Shown here: positions 1-9,565 of the stretch, piece after piece
Numbering within the stretch: position 1 is the stretch's first letter
Layout of the letters: every line of letters starts with the position of its first letter
Source: ZC4RG30 sp964455685
GTDB taxonomy: Bacteria; Pseudomonadota; Gammaproteobacteria; Steroidobacterales; Steroidobacteraceae
Assembly (NCBI GenBank): GCA_964455685.1
Contig: CAYVZE010000027.1
Span: 1 to 32,775, forward strand
DNA length: 32,775 nucleotides
Direction: 5' to 3'
Position numbers and translations under genes: made by a program
Notes under the pieces: model-generated
Databases searched by the model: none
What the model was told of the DNA's origin: nothing
The model's input: the letters and a program-made list of their open reading frames with translations, nothing else

Positions 1-1565
1 ACCGCATGAAGTTCCGCAAGGACGTGGTCATCGACCTGGTCTGCTACCGCCGCCTGGGCCACAACGAGGCCGATGAGCCGGCCGCTACCCAGCCGGTGAT
101 GTACGCGAAGATCAGGAAGCACCCCACGGTGCGCCAGATCTACGCCGACCTGCTGGTCAACCAGGGCGTGATCGGCCCGGACGAGCCGAAGAAGATGGTG
201 GAGGAATACCGCGCCGGCCTCGACGAGGGCAAGTCGCAGGTGCCGGCCTCCCTCGGCCTGATCGGCAACCAGTACACGGTGGACTGGACGCGCTTCCTCA
301 AGAGCGACTGGTCCGAGCCGCCCACCACGGCCATCGACCGCGAGCGCCTGGCCAAGCTGGGCGAGCGCATCGTGGCGGTGCCCGAGGGCTTCAAGCTGCA
401 CCCGCGCGTGGAGCAGGTGTACGCCAACCGCCGCAAGATGCTGGCCGGCGAGATGCCCATGGACTGGGGCTGCGCCGAGATGCTGGCCTATGCCTCGCTG
501 CTGGAGGACGGCTGCTCGATCCGCATCACCGGCCAGGACAGCGGCCGCGGCACCTTCTTCCACCGCCACGCAGTGCTGCACAACCAGGGCAACGGCGAGC
601 GCTACGTGCCGCTGGAGCACATCAGCGCCAACCAGCCGCGCTTCAACGTCGCCGACTCGGTGCTGTCCGAGGAGGCGGTGCTGGGCTTCGAGTACGGCTA
701 CTCGACCACCAACCCGGCGGCGCTGGTGATCTGGGAAGCGCAGTTCGGCGATTTCGTCAACGGCGCGCAGGTCATCATCGACCAGTTCATCAGCTCGGGC
801 GAGTCCAAGTGGGGCCGCCTGTGCGGACTGGTGATGTTCCTGCCGCATGGCTACGAGGGCCAGGGCCCCGAGCACTCCTCGGCGCGCCTGGAGCGCTTCC
901 TGCAGCTGTGCGCGGAGAACAACATGCAGGTGGTGGTGCCGTCCACGCCGGCGCAGATGTTCCACATGCTCCGTCGCCAGATGCTGCGCTCGCTGCGCAA
1001 GCCGCTGATCGTGATGACGCCCAAGAGCCTGCTGCGCCACGAGCTGTCGGTGTCGAGCATCGAGGACATCACCGGCGGCGGCTTCGCCACGGTGATCGAC
1101 GAGGTCGACGACATCCAGCCTGCGCAGGTGCACCGCGTGGTGTTCTGCAGCGGCAAGGTCTACTACGACCTGCTGAAGGCGCGCCGTGCCGCCGGCCAGA
1201 AGGACGTGGCGCTGGTACGCATCGAGCAGCTGTACCCGTTCCCGACGCATGCCTACGAGGCCGTGCTCAAGCGCTATCCCAATGCGCGGCAGATCGTCTG
1301 GTGCCAGGAAGAGCCGCAGAACCAGGGCGCCTGGTACCAGATCCGCCATCGCCTGGAAGGGCCGCTGCAGAAGGATCGCCACACGCTGCTGTATGCCGGT
1401 CGTGCCCACGCGGCCGCGCCGGCCACCGGCATCACCAAGATCCACGAGACCGAACAGCGCGAGCTGGTCGACGCCGCGCTGAACGCCACGGCCCTGGACG
1501 TGGGCCCGAGCACCACCCGGCTGGTGAACGAAGCGACGGTGACCAACCTGCGCGCCAGCCACTGA
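1..1565 (+). CDS. sucA: 2-oxoglutarate dehydrogenase E1 component, 3' part
   Basis: This is the thiamine-diphosphate E1 subunit of the 2-oxoglutarate dehydrogenase complex, which decarboxylates 2-oxoglutarate and passes the succinyl group to the E2 lipoyl arm in the cytoplasm. The frame is already open at the window edge. About 520 residues are visible of a family usually near 930-950, so the N-terminal ~420 residues lie outside the window. Recognisable E1o blocks include CYRRLGHNEADEPAATQP, GQDSGRGTFFHRHAVLHNQ and EGQGPEHSSARLERFLQ. The protein ends about 26 residues beyond the usual C-terminus (after the DAALN block), with a Thr/Val/Asn-rich tail. sucB follows after 32 bases and lpdA follows that, so this is the end of the first gene of a sucA-sucB-lpdA operon. 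The identification is secure; only the 5' end is missing. Confidence 0.97.
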   Translation, partial: RMKFRKDVVIDLVCYRRLGHNEADEPAATQPVMYAKIRKHPTVRQIYADLLVNQGVIGPDEPKKMVEEYRAGLDEGKSQVPASLGLIGNQYTVDWTRFLKSDWSEPPTTAIDRERLAKLGERIVAVPEGFKLHPRVEQVYANRRKMLAGEMPMDWGCAEMLAYASLLEDGCSIRITGQDSGRGTFFHRHAVLHNQGNGERYVPLEHISANQPRFNVADSVLSEEAVLGFEYGYSTTNPAALVIWEAQFGDFVNGAQVIIDQFISSGESKWGRLCGLVMFLPHGYEGQGPEHSSARLERFLQLCAENNMQVVVPSTPAQMFHMLRRQMLRSLRKPLIVMTPKSLLRHELSVSSIEDITGGGFATVIDEVDDIQPAQVHRVVFCSGKVYYDLLKARRAAGQKDVALVRIEQLYPFPTHAYEAVLKRYPNARQIVWCQEEPQNQGAWYQIRHRLEGPLQKDRHTLLYAGRAHAAAPATGITKIHETEQRELVDAALNATALDVGPSTTRLVNEATVTNLRASH

Positions 1566-1597
1566 CGAACTCCAAACTAGCGAGCTGAATCACCCGC

Positions 1598-2779
1598 ATG
1601 AGCACCGAGATCAAAGTCCCCAAGCTGCCCGAGTCCGTTGCCGATGCCACGCTGGTGACCTGGCACAAGAAGCCCGGGGACGCGGTCGCCCGTGACGAGA
1701 ACCTCGCCGACCTCGAGACCGACAAGGTGGTGCTCGAGGTGCCGGCGCCGGTCGCGGGCATCCTGAAGGAAGTGAAGGTGCAGGCCGGCGCGACCGTCAC
1801 CAGCGACCAGCTGCTGGCCATCATCGAGGCCGGCGCGGCGCCGGCCGCCAAGCCCGAGGCTGCACCGGCCAGGCCCGCCGCCAAGGCCGGCAAGGCCGCG
1901 AAGGACGAGGCGCCTGCTGCGCCGGCTGCGGCGGCGCCGGCTGCCACGGCGGCCAAGGCGGGCCCTGCGGCGCGCCGCGTGGCGGCCGAGGCCGGCGTGG
2001 ACGTGTCCGCGGTCAGCGGCAGCGGCCGTGGCGGTGCGGTGACCAAGGCCGACGTGCAGGCCCACGTGGCCGCCGGCGCCCGCATCGAGCGGCGCGTGCC
2101 GATGACCCGCCTGCGCGCGCGCATCGCCGAGCGGCTGGTGAATGCGCAGCACACCCAGGCGTTGCTGACCACCTTCAACGAGGTGGACCTCAAGGCGGTG
2201 AACGAGCTGCGCGCCCGCTACAAGGACCGCTTCGAGAAGCAGCACGGTGTGAAACTGGGCTTCTCCTCGTTCTTCGTGAAGGCGGCCATCGAGGCGCTCA
2301 AGCGCTTCCCCATCATCAATGCCGCGGTGGAAGGCAATGACATCGTCTACCGCGAGTTCTATGACATCGGCATGGCGGTCTCCACCGACCGCGGCCTGGT
2401 GGTGCCGGTGCTGCGCGATGCGGACCAGATGACCTTCGCCCAGGTGGAGAAGGCCGTGGCCGACTTCGCCACCCGCGCCCGCAGCGGCTCGCTGACCATG
2501 GACGAGCTCACTGGCGGCACCTTCAGCATCACCAACGGCGGCGTGTTCGGCTCGCTGATGTCCACGCCCATCGTCAATGCGCCGCAGAGCGCCATCCTGG
2601 GCATGCACAAGATCCAGGAGCGCCCGGTGGTGGTGGACGGGCAGATCGTGATCCGCCCGATGATGTACCTGGCGCTGACCTACGACCATCGCATCATCGA
2701 CGGCCGCGAGGCGGTGCAGTTCCTGGTCACCATCAAGGACTGCCTGGAGGATCCGGGCCGTCTGCTGATCGGGGTCTGA
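1598..2779 (+). CDS. sucB: 2-oxoglutarate dehydrogenase E2 (dihydrolipoyl succinyltransferase)
   Basis: This is the core E2 subunit that transfers succinyl from its lipoyl arm to CoA. The 393-residue length is typical. Residues 1-80 form the lipoyl domain, with the lipoylated lysine at K43 in DLETDKVVLEV. A flexible Ala/Pro/Lys-rich linker (about residues 85-125) follows, then the E3/E1-binding domain (about 125-165, around AARRVAAEAGVDVSAVSGSG) and the catalytic domain. The active-site motif DHRIIDG lies near the C-terminus. The ATG at 1598 begins directly with the lipoyl domain; there is no strong Shine-Dalgarno, which suggests some dependence on sucA translation. lpdA starts four bases after the stop. 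Similarity to acetyl-transferring E2 proteins is excluded by the sucA partner and the single lipoyl domain. Confidence 0.97.
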   Translation: MSTEIKVPKLPESVADATLVTWHKKPGDAVARDENLADLETDKVVLEVPAPVAGILKEVKVQAGATVTSDQLLAIIEAGAAPAAKPEAAPARPAAKAGKAAKDEAPAAPAAAAPAATAAKAGPAARRVAAEAGVDVSAVSGSGRGGAVTKADVQAHVAAGARIERRVPMTRLRARIAERLVNAQHTQALLTTFNEVDLKAVNELRARYKDRFEKQHGVKLGFSSFFVKAAIEALKRFPIINAAVEGNDIVYREFYDIGMAVSTDRGLVVPVLRDADQMTFAQVEKAVADFATRARSGSLTMDELTGGTFSITNGGVFGSLMSTPIVNAPQSAILGMHKIQERPVVVDGQIVIRPMMYLALTYDHRIIDGREAVQFLVTIKDCLEDPGRLLIGV

Positions 2780-2783
2780 GCCG

Positions 2784-4211
2784 ATGTCCGACCGCTACGA
2801 CGTGATCGTGATCGGCGGCGGCCCCGGCGGCTACCCGGCTGCCATCCGTGCCGCGCAGAACGGCCTGACCGTCGCCTGCATCGACGGCTGGAGGAACCGC
2901 GACGGCTCGCATGCCTTCGGCGGCACCTGCCTGAATGCGGGCTGCATTCCCTCCAAGGCGCTGCTGGAGTCCTCCGAGCTGTTCCACCGCGCCCGCCACG
3001 AGTTCAAGGTGCATGGCATCGGCGTGGGCGAGCCCTCCATCGACGTGGCCGCCATGCAGAAGCGCAAGGCCACCATCGTCAAGGGCATGACCGGCGGCAT
3101 CGCCTCGCTGCTGAAGTCCAATGGCGTCACCGCGCTGCCGGGTCGCGGCAAGCTGCTGCCGGGCAACGAGGTGGAATACACCGCGCTCGACGGCACCACG
3201 CGCAAGCTTTCGGCGGCGAACGTCATCCTGGCCAGCGGCTCGGTGCCGGTGGAACTCAAGAGCGTGCCGCAGGACGGCAAGCACATCGTGGATTCCTGGG
3301 GCGCGCTGGAGTTCGAGGCCGTGCCGGCACGGCTGGGCGTGATCGGCGCCGGCGTGATCGGCCTGGAGCTGGGTTCGGTGTGGGCGCGCCTGGGCGCGCA
3401 GGTCACCATCCTGGAGGCGGCGGATGAATTCCTCGCCGCGGCCGACCGCGTGCTGGCCGCCGAGGCGCTCAAGCAGCTGCGCAAGCAGGGCCTGGACATC
3501 CGCCTCGGCGCGCGCGTCAGCGGTGCCAGGGTGTCCGGCGGCAAGGTCGCCGTCACGTACAGCGATGCCTCCGGCGAGCAGAAGCTGGAGGTCGACCGCC
3601 TGGTGGTGGCCGTGGGCCGCCGCCCCTACACCGAGGGCCTGCTGGCCCCGGGCACCGGCGTGCAGGTCGACGAACGCGGCTTCATCGTCGTGGACGAGGA
3701 ATGCCGCACCGGCGAGCCCAATGTGTTCGCGGTGGGTGACTGCGTGCGCGGTCCCATGCTGGCGCACAAGGCCAAGGAAGAGGGCGTGATGGCGGCCGAC
3801 CTCGCGGCGGGCCGATACGGCCACACCAACTACGAGGTGATCCCGTCGGTGATCTACACCGCTCCGGAGATCGCATGGGTGGGCAAGTCCGAGGCGCAGG
3901 CGAAGGCCGAAGGCACCAATGTGAAGGTGGGCCAGTTCCCCTTCATCGCCAGCGGCCGCGCGCGCGCCATGGAAGCCAGCGCCGGCTTCGCGCGCATCGT
4001 CGCCGACGCCGACACCGACCAGGTGCTGGGCGTGCACATCATCGGCCCGATGGCCGGCGAGCTGATCGCCGAGGCCTGCCTGGCGCTGGAATACCACGCC
4101 AGCTGCGAAGACCTGCAGCGCACCATGCACGCGCACCCGACGCTGTCGGAGGCCGTGCACGAGGCGGCGCTGCACGCCGACAAGCGCGCCATCGACGCAC
4201 TGAACCGCTGA
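2784..4211 (+). CDS. lpdA: Dihydrolipoyl dehydrogenase (E3)
   Basis: This FAD enzyme reoxidises the dihydrolipoyl arm of E2 with NAD+. The 475-residue protein opens with the FAD-binding glycine motif (GGGPGGYPAA, residues 11-20) and has the redox-active cysteine pair C49/C54 in GGTCLNAGCIPSK. A central NAD-binding motif (GAGVIGLELGSVWARLG) follows, then the second FAD block (VFAVGDCV). The C-terminal catalytic His-Glu pair lies in HAHPTLSEAVHEA. It starts four bases after sucB, so it is very likely the dedicated E3 of this complex, although E3 is often shared with pyruvate dehydrogenase. It is the last gene of the operon and converges on relA. Confidence 0.97.
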   Translation: MSDRYDVIVIGGGPGGYPAAIRAAQNGLTVACIDGWRNRDGSHAFGGTCLNAGCIPSKALLESSELFHRARHEFKVHGIGVGEPSIDVAAMQKRKATIVKGMTGGIASLLKSNGVTALPGRGKLLPGNEVEYTALDGTTRKLSAANVILASGSVPVELKSVPQDGKHIVDSWGALEFEAVPARLGVIGAGVIGLELGSVWARLGAQVTILEAADEFLAAADRVLAAEALKQLRKQGLDIRLGARVSGARVSGGKVAVTYSDASGEQKLEVDRLVVAVGRRPYTEGLLAPGTGVQVDERGFIVVDEECRTGEPNVFAVGDCVRGPMLAHKAKEEGVMAADLAAGRYGHTNYEVIPSVIYTAPEIAWVGKSEAQAKAEGTNVKVGQFPFIASGRARAMEASAGFARIVADADTDQVLGVHIIGPMAGELIAEACLALEYHASCEDLQRTMHAHPTLSEAVHEAALHADKRAIDALNR

Positions 4212-4234
4212 TCGGCGGCAATCCAGGAAGCAGT

Positions 4235-4259
4235 CGCAGCTCCGCCCTCAGGAGCTGCG
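4235..4259. terminator. Hairpin between convergent lpdA and relA
   Basis: CGCAGCTCC (4235-4243) and GGAGCTGCG (4251-4259) are perfect 9-bp inverted arms with a 7-base loop. The hairpin covers the relA stop codon and lies 24 bases after the lpdA stop. There is no T-run on either side, so it could be a weak bidirectional terminator or an mRNA-stabilising stem. Confidence 0.45.
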
Positions 4260-6233
4260 GCGCACCTTGAACACGTTCGGGATGCGCGCCAGCCGCCGCT
4301 GCAGGCGCGCCAGTTCGCTGGCGTCGTGCACGGTCAGCCTCACCTCGAAGCGCGCGATGCGGTCGCGCGGGTCGGTGTCGCTGCTGACGCCTTCGATCGA
4401 CAGCCGTTCCTCGGCGATCAGGTCGGAGATGTCGCGCAGCAGCCCGCGGCGGTCGAAGGCCTCGATCAGCACCTTGGCCGGGATGCGCGCGCTCTCGGCC
4501 GAATCCGTCCAGTCCACCTGCAGCAGCCGCTGCGGCTTTCCCTTTGCCATGCGCGCCAGGCCCTGGCAGTCGGCGCGGTGGATGGTCACGCCGCGTCCCA
4601 GCGTGAGGTAGCCGCGGATGGGCTGCGGCCTGACCGGCGCGCAGCAGCGCGCCAGCGTGATGGGCAGGTCGCCCACGCCCTCGATCTCCACCGGCGAGCG
4701 CTTGCCGCCGATGGCCTTGCGCGGCCGCGCGCTGGGCGGGGCAGTGGCAGGCTCGGCGGGCTTGGCCGGCGTCGCCTTGCCGGTGGTTTCGCGCGCGCTG
4801 CCGGCGGCCTCGTCCTGCCGCCGGAACCATGCGCGCAGCTTGGCGCGGGCGCGCGAGGACACCAGGTAGCGCTCGCGCTCGGACAGCCAGTCGCGGCTGG
4901 GCGCCGGCTGCTTGCCGGTGATGATTTCCACCACGTCGCCGGTCACCAGCGGCTGCGTCAGCGGCGCGATGCGGCCGTTGACCTTGGCCCCGCGGCAGCG
5001 CACGCCGATGTCGCTGTGCAGGTGGAAGGCGAAGTCCAGCGGCGTGCCGCCGCCGGGCAGGTCGACCACCTCGCCCTTGGGCGTCAGCGCATACACGCGG
5101 TCGGCGAACACGCGCGAGGCCAGCCGGTCGAGCGAGTCACCACCGCCGCTGGAGTGCAGCAGCTCGCGCGCCTGCCGGATCTTCTCGTCGTAATGCTTGT
5201 CGCCGCCGCCTTCCTTGTAGCGCCAGTGCGCGGCCACGCCGAGCTCGGCCTGCTCGTGCATCTTGCGGGTGCGGATCTGCACCTCCAGCGGCAGCTCGCC
5301 GGGGCCGCGCACGGCGGTGTGGATGGACTGGTAGTTGTTGTCCTTGGGCGTGGCGATGTAGTCGTCGAACTCGTTCGGCAGGAACTCCCACAGCTCGTGC
5401 ACCACGCCCAGGGCCGCGTAGCACTCCGGCACGGTATTGCAGATCACGCGCAGCGCCCGCAGGTCGAAGATCTGCTCGAAGGCCAGGTGCTTGCGCTGCA
5501 TCTTCCGCCAGATGCTGTACATGTGCTTGGGGCGGCCGACTACCTCGGCCTGGATGCCGGCGCGCCTGAGTGCTGCCTCCAGCGTGCGGATGGCCTGCTG
5601 GATCCAGGCCTCGCGGTCGCGGCGCTTCTCGTTCAGCGCGCGCTTGAGCTTCTGGTACTCCTGCGGGTGGGACTCGCGGAAGGCGAGGTCCTCCAGTTCC
5701 CACTTCAGCGACCAGATGCCCAGGCGGTTGGCCAGCGGCGCATAAAGCTGCTGGATCTCCAGCGCCACCTGCCGGCGCCGTTCGGGCGGTTCGTCCTCGC
5801 GCACGTGGCGGGCGCGCACCAGCTGCACGGCCAGGCGCGCCACCACCAGCCGCGGGTCGCCCACTACCGCGAGCAGCATCTTGCGCAGGGCCTCGGCCTG
5901 TGCGGCGGGCAGGGATTCACCGTCGGACCAGCGCTCATCCAGCCGCAGTTCGCCAAGGCGGTCGAGCTGCGACACCAGGCGCGTGGCCGGCATGCCGAGG
6001 CGTGCCTGCTGCGCGGTGGTCAGTCCGGGCAGGTCCGGTTCGTATTGCCGGGCGGCATGCAGCACGGTGGCGGCCGCCAGCGGCGGCTCGCGCGTCAGTT
6101 CGAGCACGATCTCGCCGGCTTCGCGCGCCCGCTCCAGCACCACCGGGCCGGCGCCGGATTCGGTGAGCACGCCGGCGGCAGTGGCCAGCGCCTGGGATGA
6201 CCTTGCGGCCTGCTGGGACGATGTGGGGATCAC
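4248..6233 (-). CDS. relA: RelA-type (p)ppGpp synthetase
   Basis: This 661-residue long RSH protein should make (p)ppGpp from ATP and GTP/GDP on stalled ribosomes. The N-terminal HD hydrolase domain is degenerate: near residue 59 the sequence reads LHAARQYE, so the essential His-Asp is absent. The synthetase domain follows (about 225-345), with the RelA-type acidic motif EFDDY at 288-292 instead of the R-x-K-D of SpoT-type enzymes. A TGS domain (about 375-440), a conserved Cys block (C530, C531, H552, C556) and a C-terminal ACT domain (about 588-661) complete it. Translation starts at GTG 6233, because an in-frame TAG lies 12 bases upstream. It is shorter than E. coli RelA (744) mainly at the N-terminus. 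It is divergent from ruvC across a 22-base gap. Confidence 0.95.
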   Translation of the reverse strand: MIPTSSQQAARSSQALATAAGVLTESGAGPVVLERAREAGEIVLELTREPPLAAATVLHAARQYEPDLPGLTTAQQARLGMPATRLVSQLDRLGELRLDERWSDGESLPAAQAEALRKMLLAVVGDPRLVVARLAVQLVRARHVREDEPPERRRQVALEIQQLYAPLANRLGIWSLKWELEDLAFRESHPQEYQKLKRALNEKRRDREAWIQQAIRTLEAALRRAGIQAEVVGRPKHMYSIWRKMQRKHLAFEQIFDLRALRVICNTVPECYAALGVVHELWEFLPNEFDDYIATPKDNNYQSIHTAVRGPGELPLEVQIRTRKMHEQAELGVAAHWRYKEGGGDKHYDEKIRQARELLHSSGGGDSLDRLASRVFADRVYALTPKGEVVDLPGGGTPLDFAFHLHSDIGVRCRGAKVNGRIAPLTQPLVTGDVVEIITGKQPAPSRDWLSERERYLVSSRARAKLRAWFRRQDEAAGSARETTGKATPAKPAEPATAPPSARPRKAIGGKRSPVEIEGVGDLPITLARCCAPVRPQPIRGYLTLGRGVTIHRADCQGLARMAKGKPQRLLQVDWTDSAESARIPAKVLIEAFDRRGLLRDISDLIAEERLSIEGVSSDTDPRDRIARFEVRLTVHDASELARLQRRLARIPNVFKVRRSS

Positions 6234-6255
6234 TGCGTCACGCTATCATATCCGG
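6234..6255. promoter_or_regulatory. Divergent relA/ruvC intergenic region with facing -10-like elements
   Basis: Only 22 bases separate the relA GTG from the first ruvC ATG. On the + strand TATCAT lies at 6244-6249, seven bases before the ATG at 6256. On the - strand the same bases read TATGAT, close to consensus, about 11 bases before the relA GTG. If both are used, the promoters overlap physically and both mRNAs would have almost no leader. I saw no convincing -35 elements, so this rests on hexamer similarity only. Confidence 0.4.
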
Positions 6256-6852
6256 ATGCCGCGCTATGCAAGCCGCTCCTGGCGCAAGTTCGATCCCGAG
6301 TCGCTGGCGGAACGCCGCGGCGTCCCCGAAGCGGCGCCGTTCACCGGTACCCGCCGCGTGATGGGACTGGACCCTGGTTCGCTGCGCACCGGCTACGGCA
6401 TCGTCGACAGCGACGGTCGCGGCGACGTGCACGTGGCCAGCGGCTGCGTGCAGGTGCGCGGCCCGAACCTGGCCCTGCGGCTGCACCAGATCCATCGCCG
6501 GTTGCTCGAGCTGGTGGAGGAATACCGCCCGGACGAAGTGGCGGTGGAGCGCGTGTTCATGCATCGCAATGCCGACAGCGCGCTCAAGCTCGGCCAGGCG
6601 CGCGGCGCGGCGCTGACCGCGGTGGTGGCGCATGGCGCCACGGTCTACGAATACGCGCCGCGCGCGGTGAAGCTGGCGCTGGTGGGCAATGGCGGTGCCG
6701 ACAAGGCGCAGGTGGCGCACATGGTGCGCGTGCTGCTGTCCATCGGCGAGCCGGCCACCTCCGACGTCTCCGACGCGCTGGCCATCGCGCTGTGCCACTC
6801 GCATGCGCGGCGCAGCGCCAGCCGCCTGGCCGCCCTGGGAACTCCGGTGTGA
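6256..6852 (+). CDS. ruvC: Crossover junction endodeoxyribonuclease RuvC
   Basis: RuvC resolves Holliday junctions by symmetric cleavage, together with RuvAB. The catalytic acidic residues are in recognisable blocks: Asp in MGLDPGS, Glu in VAVERVFMHRNADSA, and the C-terminal Asp pair in SDVSDALAIALCH. The start is uncertain. ATG 6256 gives 198 residues with a basic extension of about 35 residues (beginning MPRYASRSWRKF) before the family's usual N-terminus. GTG 6358 or ATG 6361 gives about 163 residues, closer to the usual ~170. Neither has a clear Shine-Dalgarno. The extension has coding-like third-position GC, and a -10-like hexamer places a leaderless transcript at 6256, so I annotate the longer form. 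The stop overlaps the ruvA start by four bases. Confidence 0.9.
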   Translation: MPRYASRSWRKFDPESLAERRGVPEAAPFTGTRRVMGLDPGSLRTGYGIVDSDGRGDVHVASGCVQVRGPNLALRLHQIHRRLLELVEEYRPDEVAVERVFMHRNADSALKLGQARGAALTAVVAHGATVYEYAPRAVKLALVGNGGADKAQVAHMVRVLLSIGEPATSDVSDALAIALCHSHARRSASRLAALGTPV

Positions 6853-7427
6853 TCGGCTCTCTGCGCGGCGTGCTGGCCGAGAAGGAACCTCCGCGCCTGC
6901 TGGTGGAGTGCCAGGGGGTGGGCTACGAGGTCGAGGTTCCCATGTCCACTTACCTGACGCTGCCGCCGGCTGGCAGCAACGTGCACCTGCGCATCCACCA
7001 CGTGCTGCGCGAGGACGCCTCGCTGCTGTTCGGCTTCGCCACCGCCGAGGAGCGGGAGCTGTTCCGCGCACTGCTGAAGGTCAATGGCGTGGGACCGAAG
7101 GTGGCGCTGGCCATCCTCTCCGGCGTCAGCGCCAGCGAGTTCCGCCAGGCCATCGCCGCCGAGGATGCCGCGGCGCTGGTGCGCATCCCCGGCGTGGGCC
7201 GCAAGACCGCCGAGCGGTTGCTGGTGGAGTTGCGCGATCACTTCCGTGACGCCCCCGCAGGCGCCGGCGGCGCGGCGCGCAGGTTGGAGCCGCGCGAGGA
7301 AGCGCTGCATGCCCTGCTGGCGCTGGGCTACAAGCCGCAGGAGGCGCAGAAGATGCTCGAGAAGGCCGGTGATGCCAGCACCACCGAGGAGCTGATCCGC
7401 GGCGCGCTGCAGGGCGCGGGGAAGTGA
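6849..7427 (+). CDS. ruvA: Holliday junction branch migration protein RuvA
   Basis: RuvA forms the tetrameric junction-binding platform that loads RuvB hexamers. The 192-residue product starts MIGSLRGVLAEKEPP, matching the conserved RuvA N-terminus, so GTG 6849 is the start even though the frame is open further upstream. The OB-fold N-terminal domain is followed by two helix-hairpin-helix motifs (NGVGPKVALAILSG and IPGVGRKTAERLLVEL) and a C-terminal RuvB-interacting domain (EEALHALLALGYKPQEA). The start overlaps the ruvC stop (GTGTGA), and ruvB begins seven bases after the stop. The order ruvC-ruvA-ruvB indicates one transcript. Confidence 0.97.
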   Translation: MIGSLRGVLAEKEPPRLLVECQGVGYEVEVPMSTYLTLPPAGSNVHLRIHHVLREDASLLFGFATAEERELFRALLKVNGVGPKVALAILSGVSASEFRQAIAAEDAAALVRIPGVGRKTAERLLVELRDHFRDAPAGAGGAARRLEPREEALHALLALGYKPQEAQKMLEKAGDASTTEELIRGALQGAGK

Positions 7428-7434
7428 GGCGTTG

Positions 7435-8471
<1,037 letters not shown>

Positions 8472-8475
<4 letters not shown>

Positions 8476-8873
8476 ATGATTGCAACCTGCCCGTCAGGGT
8501 TTACTACGAGGACACTGATGCCGGTGGCGTCGTCTACCATACGGGCTACATCCGGTTCTTCGAGCGCGCACGCACCGAGTGGCTGCGCTCCCTGGGTTAC
8601 TCGCAGGCGAAGCTGGCGGAGGAGGTGGGCGTGCTGTTCACGGTGGTGGAATTGACGATTCGCTTCATCAAGCCCGCGCGGCTGGATGACCTGCTGACGG
8701 TCAGCGCGCGCGCCGGCGTGTCCGGCCGGGCATCGCTGCACTTCGACCAGGAGGTGCGCAATGAGTCCGGCATGCTGCTGGCCGACGGGCGCGTGCGCGT
8801 GGCCTGCGTCGACGCGCGCACCTTCAAACCCTGCCGCCTGCCGGCCGACCTGGCCGCGAGGATTGCCGCATGA
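8472..8873 (+). CDS. ybgC: Acyl-CoA thioesterase of the Tol-Pal cluster (YbgC)
   Basis: YbgC is a small hotdog-fold thioesterase that hydrolyses acyl-CoA (acyl-ACP partners are reported in E. coli) and is usually encoded with tol-pal. The 133-residue protein has the 4-hydroxybenzoyl-CoA-thioesterase-like signature YYEDTDAGGVVYHTGYIRFF, with the catalytic Asp at D16. Translation starts at GTG 8472 inside GTGA, shared with the ruvB stop. The stop overlaps the tolQ ATG (ATGA, 8870-8873). The position between ruvB and tolQ strongly supports the assignment. Its exact substrate cannot be read from sequence. Confidence 0.95.
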
Positions 8874-9565
8874 GCCCGCAGCCGCTGTCGATTCCCCAGC
8901 TCGTTCTGCATGCCAGCCCGGTGGTCCAGGCCGTGCTGGCCCTGCTGGTGCTCGCCTCCATCGTGTCCTGGGCCATCATCCTGGCCAAGCGCTCGGTGCT
9001 GGCGCGCGCCCGCGCCGAGGCCGACAAGTTCGAGAGCGCCTTCTGGTCCGGTGGCGACCTGGGCACGCTGTACCGCAACCTCGAGGCCAAGGGCGGCAGC
9101 ACCGGCATGAGCCACATCTTCCAGATGGGCTTCCGCGAGTTCGCCCGGCTGCGCCAGCATGGCAGCAGCGCCGACCACCTGCTCGAAGGTGCGCGCCGCG
9201 CCATGAAGGTGGCGCAACTGAAGGAACTCGACCGGCTGGAGCACAACCTCGCCATGCTGGCCACCATCGGCTCGGTCAGTCCCTACGTGGGGCTGTTCGG
9301 GACGGTGTGGGGCATCATGGGCACCTTCGTGGCGCTGGGCGGCGTGCAGCAGGCCACGCTGGCCACGGTGGCGCCGGGTATCGCCGAGGCGCTGGTGGCC
9401 ACCGCCATCGCGCTGGTCGCCGCGATCCCGGCCTTCATCGCCTACAACCGCTATGCAGACAAGGTCGGCCGCCTGGAGCTGCGTTACAACGCGTTCATGG
9501 AGGAATTCTCGACCATCCTGCAACGCTATGCTTCCCGTCCGGCAACCCTTGGAGAGCCGGCCTGA
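8870..9565 (+). CDS. tolQ: Tol-Pal system protein TolQ
   Basis: TolQ is the inner-membrane stator of the Tol motor, homologous to ExbB and MotA. With TolR it uses the proton gradient to energise TolA during outer-membrane constriction. The 231-residue protein has one N-terminal transmembrane segment (about 15-40, VVQAVLALLVLASIVSWAII), a large cytoplasmic loop and two further segments (about 135-165 and 170-195). The family motif GLFGTVWGIMGTF lies in TM2. It begins at ATG 8870 overlapping ybgC, and its TGA is immediately followed by the tolR ATG. Confidence 0.97.
   Translation: MSPQPLSIPQLVLHASPVVQAVLALLVLASIVSWAIILAKRSVLARARAEADKFESAFWSGGDLGTLYRNLEAKGGSTGMSHIFQMGFREFARLRQHGSSADHLLEGARRAMKVAQLKELDRLEHNLAMLATIGSVSPYVGLFGTVWGIMGTFVALGGVQQATLATVAPGIAEALVATAIALVAAIPAFIAYNRYADKVGRLELRYNAFMEEFSTILQRYASRPATLGEPA

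Noticed and set aside
4326..6200. A 624-codon open frame on the + strand opposite relA
   Set aside because: It lies entirely antisense to relA, has no recognisable domain and has shadow-frame composition.
4248..6233. Annotation of the RSH protein as a bifunctional SpoT
   Set aside because: The His-Asp hydrolase motif is missing and the synthetase has the RelA-type EFDDY motif.
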